Source: Asaia prunellae JCM 25354 (GTDB lineage: Bacteria; Pseudomonadota; Alphaproteobacteria; Acetobacterales; Acetobacteraceae). From it: a stretch of DNA of 64,000 nt. Where the stretch lies: contig NZ_BAJV01000010.1 of NCBI RefSeq assembly GCF_000613885.1, positions 84,218 through 148,217 on the forward strand, written 5' to 3'. Under the pieces are notes generated by a model. The model was not told the DNA's origin. It searched no databases and saw only the letters and a program-made list of their open reading frames with translations. Positions 58,689 through 64,000 of the stretch are shown here, one piece after another. The position numbers and the translations under genes are program-made. The first letter of the stretch is position 1; every line of letters starts with the position of its first letter.

Positions 58689-59671
58689 ATGAATCGTCGT
58701 ACGGCTATTTCCGACAAGGTGCCTTTGCTGCAACGTCGGGCGCTGCTGCAACGGGGGGTGAGGGCTTTTTTTGAAGGGCGGGGCTATCTGGAGGTTGAAA
58801 CGCCTTACGCTGTTCCGACCCCGGGTGAAGAGGTGCATCTGCGCTGTTTCCGTACCGAAATCGAGCGTCCTGATGGCACGCGTGAAACGCGTTTTCTGCA
58901 TACAAGTCCGGAATTTGCCATGAAGCGTATCGTGGCGGCGTCAGGGTTGCCGGTCTATCAGCTTGCGCGTGTCTGGCGTAATGGTGAGCAGAGCGCCCTT
59001 CATGCGCCCGAGTTCACCATGCTCGAATGGTATCGTCCGGGTGCCGGGCTGGATTCCCTGATGGATGAGACCGAAGCTCTGCTGCGTGCGCTTCTTCCGC
59101 CTCGTGTGACGCTCGGCGCCACCTCACTTGATCTGTCCTTGCCTTTCGAGCGTCTGACGATGGTGGAAGCCTTCTCCCGTTATGTAGGGGTGGACTTGCT
59201 GGCGATTGGCGATGATGCCAAGCGTCTGGCCCGGGAGGCTGGTACAGATCTGCGGGCGGGAGAAGAATGGGAGGATCTGTTCTTTCGTCTTCTTCTGGAA
59301 CGGGTTGAGCCCGAAATCGGACGGAAACGTCCAACCTTTCTGACCCACTGGCCCACTGCTCAGGCGGCTCTGTCACGTCGTGACCCTCGGATCCGCGTGT
59401 CGCCTTGCGCTTTGAACTCTATGCGGCCGGGATAGAACTGGCGAATGCCTTTGAGGAGCTGACCGACCCCGAAGAGCAACGCATGCGTTTCGAGGCTGAT
59501 CGCGCGCGACGTGTTGCTCTGGCCCCGGATCAGGACTGGCCGCTTGATGAGGCTTTTCTGGCTGATCTCAGCGCATTACCATCGTGCAGTGGTATTGCGC
59601 TTGGCTTTGACCGGCTTGTCATGCTGGCAGTTGGCGCACCACGTCTGTGTGACATTATGTGGTTTTCTTAA
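58689..59671 (+). CDS. epmA: EF-P--lysine ligase EpmA (PoxA/GenX), frameshifted
   Basis: A class II lysyl-tRNA synthetase-like core without anticodon domain: GYLEVETPYAVPTPG, FLHTSPEFAMKRIVAASG, motif 2 QLARVWRNGEQSALHAPEFT and motif 3 GIALGFDRLVMLAVG. The frame is lost at about 59396; one G added (CGCGTG to CGCGGTG) gives PRIRGVALRFELYAAGIEL and a 327-residue protein, normal for EpmA. It attaches beta-lysine to the EF-P lysine. The upstream open frame overlaps epmB and is not used. Confidence 0.92.
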
Positions 59672-59783
59672 ACCTTCGGATAGCCATGAACCCATTCTGG
59701 GGGCAAGATCGTTTCCATTGCCAGAGTGGCGCCAGCTTCGAACTGATCCGGCGGGCGGCTTCAGCTTCGGAAAGGGTTTTAGG

Positions 59784-60197
59784 ATGATGAAAAAAACAGT
59801 TTTCCTCTCATGTGCTGCTCTGCTGACCCTGTCAGCGTGCGATGTTCCGACGGTACAGCAACGCGAGGTGCTGAATTCAATGATCGGCAAAACGGATGTG
59901 GATGTCCTGCGTACGTTTGGTGTTCCGTCACGAACCTATCAGGCCAGTGGTCACGACTTCCTCGCCTATATCGATAATGAGACCAACTACTCTCCCGGCA
60001 CAGGAGGCTGGGGTTGGGGCTGGGGTGGCGGTCCGTGGGGCGGATATGGTGGCTATGGCGGTTGGGGCGGCTATGGCGGCTGGGGTGGGGGTTTTGGCGG
60101 TTTCCCGCCCAGCTATTACAATACAACGTGCCAGACTACTTTCGAGCTGACCAACAGCCGCGTCGTAGGGTGGACCATGCGCGGAGACGGATGCTGA
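59784..60197 (+). CDS. Lipoprotein with Gly/Trp/Tyr-rich segment
   Basis: The protein has 137 residues from the first of two ATGs at 59784, with AGG just upstream. The signal ends LLTLSAC, giving a lipidated Cys. Residues ~35-65 (REVLNSMIGKTDVDVLRTFG then PSRTYQASGHDFLAYID) resemble small envelope proteins of the SmpA type. Residues ~74-108 are a run of GGW/GGY units (60002-60105 in the DNA), a low-complexity linker, then a Cys-containing end. The fasciclin-domain gene follows at once, so both are probably co-transcribed. Confidence 0.7.
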   Translation: MMKKTVFLSCAALLTLSACDVPTVQQREVLNSMIGKTDVDVLRTFGVPSRTYQASGHDFLAYIDNETNYSPGTGGWGWGWGGGPWGGYGGYGGWGGYGGWGGGFGGFPPSYYNTTCQTTFELTNSRVVGWTMRGDGC

Positions 60198-60202
60198 TCG
60201 TC

Positions 60203-60895
60203 ATGACCCCGACTTTGTCAAAAGCAAGAAAAACAACGTTTCTCGGATGTGCTGTCGCTGCTATCGCGCTTGCAGGCTGTGAGAGTGGGGCTCGTCAGGA
60301 CCCCTTTCTCCATCCGAACTCCGTGACGGCGGTGCAGATGCCTGCAATTAGCAGTGCGCATATGTTCCATGAATCGACAAAGACTGAAACGTCGACTCCG
60401 GTGGCTTATACCGAGCCACCGACATTCTCCCTGGCAGATCGCCCGCTGATGGAGAATATCTCGACGTCGCTGGAGCTGGCCGATTATCGTCAGGCCTTGC
60501 GTCAGACGGGTCTTTTCGCGCGACTGGGACGTAATGGACCCTATACAGTATTTGCCCTGCCCAACGAGCCTTTTGAACGGTTTGCTGCCCAGGTCCCGGG
60601 GGGACTGATGAACCCGCAGAATGCGGTACAACTCAAGCAGCTTCTTGGATTCACGATCGTGAGGGGCAACTGGTCTCCCGCAGCGCTGAACAAGGCTATG
60701 ACCAGACTGAGATCGGACAGAATCGGATTGAAGACTCTCTCAGGCGATGTTCTGAGCATCCAGCGAGATGGTGCGAATGGCCAGTTCGTCCTGGTGAACG
60801 CAACGGGTCATGTCGTGAAACTCTGGCTGAACGGCGCTCCGCAATCCAACGGTACCCTTTATATCACCCAGGATATTCTTCCGCCGCGCGGCTGA
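60203..60895 (+). CDS. Fasciclin-domain lipoprotein
   Basis: The protein has 230 residues from ATG 60203 (an in-frame ATG lies at 60191). The signal ends AIALAGC. The fasciclin (FAS1) fold is visible in YRQALRQTGLFARLGRNGPY, TVFALPNEPFERF, LLGFTIVRGNWS and the last strand NGTLYITQDIL. FAS1 domains mediate cell-surface adhesion or matrix contact. The 3' end overlaps the converging thiE gene by 32 bases. Confidence 0.85.
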   Translation: MTPTLSKARKTTFLGCAVAAIALAGCESGARQDPFLHPNSVTAVQMPAISSAHMFHESTKTETSTPVAYTEPPTFSLADRPLMENISTSLELADYRQALRQTGLFARLGRNGPYTVFALPNEPFERFAAQVPGGLMNPQNAVQLKQLLGFTIVRGNWSPAALNKAMTRLRSDRIGLKTLSGDVLSIQRDGANGQFVLVNATGHVVKLWLNGAPQSNGTLYITQDILPPRG

Positions 60896-61454
60896 CGATG
60901 GCGGCAAGCCGCGCTCCGGCTTCGTCCGCGTCTACAAAACTCAAGGGTATGGCCAGAAAATCAGCATTGGCCTTGATCATGACCAGTGCCTGCTCGGCTG
61001 TTTCAATATTTTCCGCAATGACGGGCAGTTCCATCATTTGCGACCACCAGGCGACCAGATCAGGAGCGTTGGGGGCGATCGAGATATAATCGGCGCCCAG
61101 CTCTCCGGCATTCATGGCGTCGTCACGGCTCGTATCACAGTAGACCCCCAGTTGAAGGTCTTTTCCCAGTTCTTCTCTGGCTGTCAGACACCGCGACGGA
61201 TGACCTGACAGGTGAACCCCGTCGCACCCGAGTTCCTGGGCCAGGGCAGGGAGGTCGGTCAAGATCAGTGCGGTGCCATGAGCCTGAACTGTCGATCTTA
61301 TGGCGTTGACGCAGTGTCTGGCCTGGCTTTCGTCGGTTGTACTCAGTCGCAGGGCTGATGGCGTCCAGCGCTCAAGCACTTTTGCGAGATCGTTCAGTTC
61401 ACGTGACGGGTCGAAATCCGGCAGGGTGACCAGATAAAGTTCGCAGGGCAGCAT
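60864..61454 (-). CDS. thiE: Thiamine-phosphate synthase-like protein
   Basis: The protein has 196 residues. The TIM-barrel signatures of ThiE are present in relaxed form: ALILTDLPALAQELGCDGVH with the substrate-binding Asp, GVYCDTSRDDAMNAGELGAD, and YISIAPNAPDL. The typical GxGGI phosphate motif is replaced by VIAENIETAE, so activity as a true thiamine-phosphate synthase is uncertain; it may be a TenI-like or divergent member. The gene after it on the same strand is a hypothetical. Confidence 0.7.
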   Translation of the reverse strand: MLPCELYLVTLPDFDPSRELNDLAKVLERWTPSALRLSTTDESQARHCVNAIRSTVQAHGTALILTDLPALAQELGCDGVHLSGHPSRCLTAREELGKDLQLGVYCDTSRDDAMNAGELGADYISIAPNAPDLVAWWSQMMELPVIAENIETAEQALVMIKANADFLAIPLSFVDADEAGARLAAIVSRAAEEYPG

Positions 61455-61466
61455 GGATATGGTCCG

Positions 61467-61889
61467 TCAGATGGGGCGCTCAGGCTCTTGCGCCAGATAC
61501 TGTGAAAGCTGCTCAATGCGGTAGGCGTTATAAGGCGGTCTGCCAAGAGTGAGAGCAGCAGGGCGGCTTGTCAAAAGATGTGCACCGTGCAGCAGCGCGA
61601 GCACCTGCAGCGTTTCCAGACAGGCGCCGTTTTGTGTGCAGACGACCCATTGTGCACTGTTGCGAATGGCCGACGCAGCCAGGGCCGGCGCATCATCTGC
61701 GTCAAAAATAGAAGGTATCTCAAGAGAGGCCGTAAGGGTTTGCCACCAGGGGAACCCCATGATTCGCCCAAGTCCCGGTGCTGGAATGACAGCGTAGTCA
61801 GTCGATTCGCCCGGTCCGGGCAGGCAGGGAAGAAGAGAGGCGTCATACAGAGCGACGATCTTGTGCGGGAGAGTCTCCTTGGGCTTCAT
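61467..61889 (-). CDS. Hypothetical protein upstream of thiE
   Basis: The protein has 140 residues from ATG 61889, with AAGGAGA about 8 bases upstream. It is cytosolic-looking, without a signal or membrane segment. YAVIPAPGLGRIMGFPWWQ and QWVVCTQNGACLETLQVLA are its most ordered parts. I do not recognise the family. It lies 12 bases upstream of the thiE-like gene and is probably co-transcribed with it. Confidence 0.6.
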   Translation of the reverse strand: MKPKETLPHKIVALYDASLLPCLPGPGESTDYAVIPAPGLGRIMGFPWWQTLTASLEIPSIFDADDAPALAASAIRNSAQWVVCTQNGACLETLQVLALLHGAHLLTSRPAALTLGRPPYNAYRIEQLSQYLAQEPERPI

Positions 61890-61939
61890 ACTTGACCTCG
61901 CGAGGCGATACGGGTTCCATAGAGCGGCGGTAATCGCAT

Positions 61940-62164
61940 GTGATTGATGAGGGTGTTTTGACGGATCAGATCGAAAGAGCAAGCAGTTCTGCAAGACCTG
62001 AAGATCGGATCGAAGAGGCGCTGGACCGGATAGCCTATGCCCTGCATCAATCCCGCATGGAACGCCCCGCGTCAGCTGACTGGCAACCTGTTGCTGCCAA
62101 TATTGAAGCCCTGCGCCTGCGTGTTAGCGATCTGATCGATCGTCTTGGTGACGAGGAGGCATAG
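61940..62164 (+). CDS. Small coiled-coil protein upstream of zapA
   Basis: The protein has 74 residues with a GTG start. It is highly charged and helical (RIEEALDRIAYALHQS, IEALRLRVSDLIDRLGD), resembling the short DUF4164-like proteins often encoded before zapA in Alphaproteobacteria. The zapA start is three bases downstream, so the two are coupled. Function unknown, possibly linked to division. Confidence 0.7.
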   Translation: MIDEGVLTDQIERASSSARPEDRIEEALDRIAYALHQSRMERPASADWQPVAANIEALRLRVSDLIDRLGDEEA

Positions 62165-62166
62165 AC

Positions 62167-62508
62167 ATGGCCCAGATATCCCTTCGCCTCAACGGGTATT
62201 CCTATACGATCGGCTGCAAGGATGGCGAGGAACGCTATCTGCAGGAGCTGGCACAGCAGGTTGAACGGCGCATAGCGCGTGTGCGCAGCCTGGGGACCCA
62301 GGGAGGGGAAGCGTGGACATTGGTCATGGCTTCTCTTCTTATGGCGGATGAGTTGCATGATCTGGCCAAGGAAATCCTGCCCAGCACGACGAATGAACGC
62401 GTCCAGCTTGCAGAAAAGCTGATTGCCGAGAACGAAACGCGCGAACAGAAACTTAATTTGCTGGCTGAGCGTGCCGAAGGCATTGCAGCAGAGCTGGAGA
62501 ATGCCTAG
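62167..62508 (+). CDS. zapA: Cell division protein ZapA
   Basis: The protein has 113 residues. ISLRLNGYSYTIGCKDGEER is the ZapA head start, LQELAQQVERRIARVRSLG its end, and VMASLLMADELHDLA starts the long helix that forms the dimer/tetramer coiled coil. ZapA binds and bundles FtsZ filaments at mid-cell. The 6S RNA gene follows immediately. Confidence 0.93.
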   Translation: MAQISLRLNGYSYTIGCKDGEERYLQELAQQVERRIARVRSLGTQGGEAWTLVMASLLMADELHDLAKEILPSTTNERVQLAEKLIAENETREQKLNLLAERAEGIAAELENA

Positions 62509-62513
62509 TTAAT

Positions 62514-62677
62514 GTCGGGTGGAACTGCCCGGTACGTCAGGCAACTCAACCCCTGGGCCGATAAGCACTTCCTTAGGGAGCTGGCTCTGTCGTGATCGTG
62601 GTCATGATATCTGGCGCCCACCTGCATGAGCAGGTCCGGGAGGGCTGAAAGACCGACGGCCAGGGTGGTTCCACACA
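62514..62677 (+). ncRNA. ssrS: 6S RNA
   Basis: The region between zapA and the 5-formyl-THF cyclo-ligase gene is where 6S RNA lies in most Proteobacteria. It is the right size (about 160 bases), has no coding frame, and its ends pair: GTGGAAC at 62519-62525 with GTTCCAC at 62668-62674. CTGCCCGG just inside the 5' arm can pair with part of CCAGGGTGG at the 3' side. 6S RNA mimics an open promoter and binds the sigma-70 RNA polymerase in stationary phase. Exact ends are estimates. Confidence 0.75.
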
Positions 62678-63251
62678 TGAACAGCGATCAGCAGAAACAG
62701 GTTTTGCGCCAGATGATGCGCAAACGCAGGCTTGAAAATCCGGCCTCGCCGGATGCGCTCGCAGCCTTGATCCGCAATATTTTCTCCATCATCACGCCTA
62801 TGGCCGATGTAAAAAAAGTCGGATGTGTCTGGCCTCTGCCGGGCGAAGCGATCTGCGTCCGCTTTATGCAGCTCTGACGGATCTCGGGCATGAGATCCTG
62901 CTGCCCGAGACGACGCCGAAGGGCACGCCCCTTGTTTTCAGACGCTGGTCTCCGGATTGCGTGATGCTGGCAGGCCGCTTCGGTACAATGCATCCTGATG
63001 GCGTGACTGACCGGCCCGATCTGATCCTTGTCCCTCTTCTGGCTTTTGACAGGCGAGGCAATCGTCTGGGCTATGGTGGTGGATATTATGACCGAACCCT
63101 TTCGCAGATATCCTGCCGATCGATCGGGTTTGCATTTGCATGGCAGGAGGTGGCTCGGGTGCCCCTTGGGGCCTATGACCAGCCTCTGGACTGGATTGTG
63201 ACTGAAAAGGAAGCCCTTGAGAGAGAGGGTGGAGAAGGCGGAGCAGAGTGA
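62677..63251 (+). CDS. fthC: 5-formyltetrahydrofolate cyclo-ligase, frameshifted
   Basis: ATG 62677 lies directly behind the 6S RNA. The first part has RQMMRKRRLENPASP and VGCVWPLPGE. The frame then breaks at about 62848-62850; one added base gives GEADLRPLYAALTDLGHEIL and joins the rest: VPLLAFDRRGNRLGYGGGYY is the strong family signature. Repaired length is 191 residues. The enzyme (YgfA/MTHFS) converts 5-formyl-THF to methenyl-THF with ATP. The next gene overlaps the stop by four bases. Confidence 0.92.
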
Positions 63252-64000
63252 GACTACTTTTTCTTGGGGATATCGTTGGTCGTTCGGGCCGTGAAGCCGT
63301 CATGGCCCGCCTGCCGGAATGGCGTGAGGCGCTGAAGCTCGATGTGGTCGTGGTCAACGGTGAGAATGCCTCACACGGGTTCGGTCTTTCTACAGCAATC
63401 GCTACGGATCTCTTCAAGGCCGGGGTGGATGTCATCACACTCGGCAATCATGCCTGGGACAAGAAGGAGTTGCTGCGCGACATCAGTTCCGAGCCACGTA
63501 TCATTCGCCCCCTGAACTTCCCGCCGGGTACACCGGGCCAAGGGGGGTATGTCGTGGTGCTGCCTAACGGGCGCAAGGTGCTGGTGATCAATGTCATGGG
63601 GCGTCTTTTCATGGATCCACTTGATGATCCGTTCCGTTCTGTGAGCGAGTATCTGTCACGCCATAAGCTGGGCATGACAGCCCACGCGATCATCGTGGAT
63701 ATTCATGCCGAGACCGGCAGCGAGAAAATGGCGTTCGGACATTATCTTGATGGCAAGGTATCCTTTGTCGTCGGCACCCATACCCATGTGCCGACGGCTG
63801 ATTACCGGATCCTTTCCAAGGGAACAGCCTATCAGACTGATGCCGGTATGTGCGGTGACTATGACAGTGTGATTGGTATGGGGAAGGAAGCCTCCCTTTA
63901 TCGCTTCGTCCGCAAGCTGCCCGGTGAGCGTTTGCAACCAGCAGAGGGTGAGGCGACGGTTTGCGGCGTATTCGTCGAGACTGATGATGCGACAGGGCTT
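63248..64000 (+). CDS. YmdB-family metallophosphoesterase (3' end outside window)
   Basis: GTG start in an overlap with fthC; 251 codons are visible and the frame is open at the right edge. LLFLGDIVGRSGREAV and VVVNGENASHGFGLS carry metal-binding residues, ITLGNHAWDKKEL is the GNH-type motif, VDIHAETGSEKMAFG and GTHTHVPTAD complete the site. It belongs to the TIGR00282/YmdB group, which hydrolyses 2',3'-cyclic nucleotides in Bacillus. Only some 15-25 residues should be missing. Confidence 0.93.
   Translation, partial: MRLLFLGDIVGRSGREAVMARLPEWREALKLDVVVVNGENASHGFGLSTAIATDLFKAGVDVITLGNHAWDKKELLRDISSEPRIIRPLNFPPGTPGQGGYVVVLPNGRKVLVINVMGRLFMDPLDDPFRSVSEYLSRHKLGMTAHAIIVDIHAETGSEKMAFGHYLDGKVSFVVGTHTHVPTADYRILSKGTAYQTDAGMCGDYDSVIGMGKEASLYRFVRKLPGERLQPAEGEATVCGVFVETDDATGL

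Noticed and set aside
60002..60105. Tandem DNA repeat or CRISPR-like array
   Set aside because: The GGC/TGG/TAT pattern is in frame and encodes a glycine-rich linker; units are irregular and without spacers.

Overview
The window looks like chromosomal DNA of an acetic acid bacterium (Acetobacteraceae, Alphaproteobacteria). Supporting signs are a hopanoid/squalene gene cluster (hpnA-E, shc, hpnG, hpnL), the alphaproteobacterial small proteins DUF3126 and LapA, the order zapA-6S RNA-fthC-ymdB, and several large envelope glycosyltransferases. The genus cannot be fixed from the sequence alone. Gene density is high and most genes are housekeeping or cell-envelope genes.

Layout. 1-8.2 kb: an efflux outer-membrane factor, a lipoprotein, an SDR enzyme, a TPR protein, ribokinase, a GT9 glycosyltransferase and thrS. 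8.4-9.0 kb: infC and its terminator. 9.0-13.06 kb: an AT-rich accessory stretch with one 803-residue repeat-rich surface or secreted protein and a DUF488 gene, ending at tRNA-Ser(GGA). 13.1-14.9 kb: trpF, pyrF and a LapA gene on the minus strand. 15-22 kb: secB, a 995-residue multidomain glycosyltransferase, an M20 dipeptidase, pdxA-pdxJ. 22-29.6 kb: small envelope and hypothetical genes, a GT2, moeB-dsrE, an SH3 protein, pyruvate kinase. 29.6-41.7 kb: tyrA-hpnL facing left and the hopanoid genes facing right, the latter split by two left-facing genes (a Tat-exported HisC-like aminotransferase and a cupin). 42-56.5 kb, all on the minus strand: M20D amidohydrolase, purine permease, phosphodiesterase lipoprotein, AsmA protein, glycosyltransferase, lepA, an OmpA-MotA-MotB-like envelope trio, an inositol-phosphatase-family gene and efp. 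56.7-64 kb: a secreted nuclease, the divergent EF-P modification genes epmB and epmA, two lipoproteins, thiE, a zapA-6S RNA-fthC block and ymdB running off the right edge.

How the genes work together. HpnC, HpnD and HpnE make squalene, Shc cyclises it, and HpnA, HpnB, HpnG and HpnL modify or place the hopanoids. PdxA and PdxJ are consecutive enzymes of pyridoxal phosphate synthesis. EF-P, EpmB and EpmA form a beta-lysylation set. LepA and EF-P both act on the translating ribosome.

The most striking global property is that 13 genes are broken by 16 frameshifts, including the essential thrS. Every one is the loss of a single base, nearly always explained by shortening a homopolymer by one. This pattern points to homopolymer-length errors in the assembly rather than real gene decay. 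I therefore report these genes as whole coding regions and give each break position. No CRISPR array, transposase, integrase or recognisable defence system was seen.
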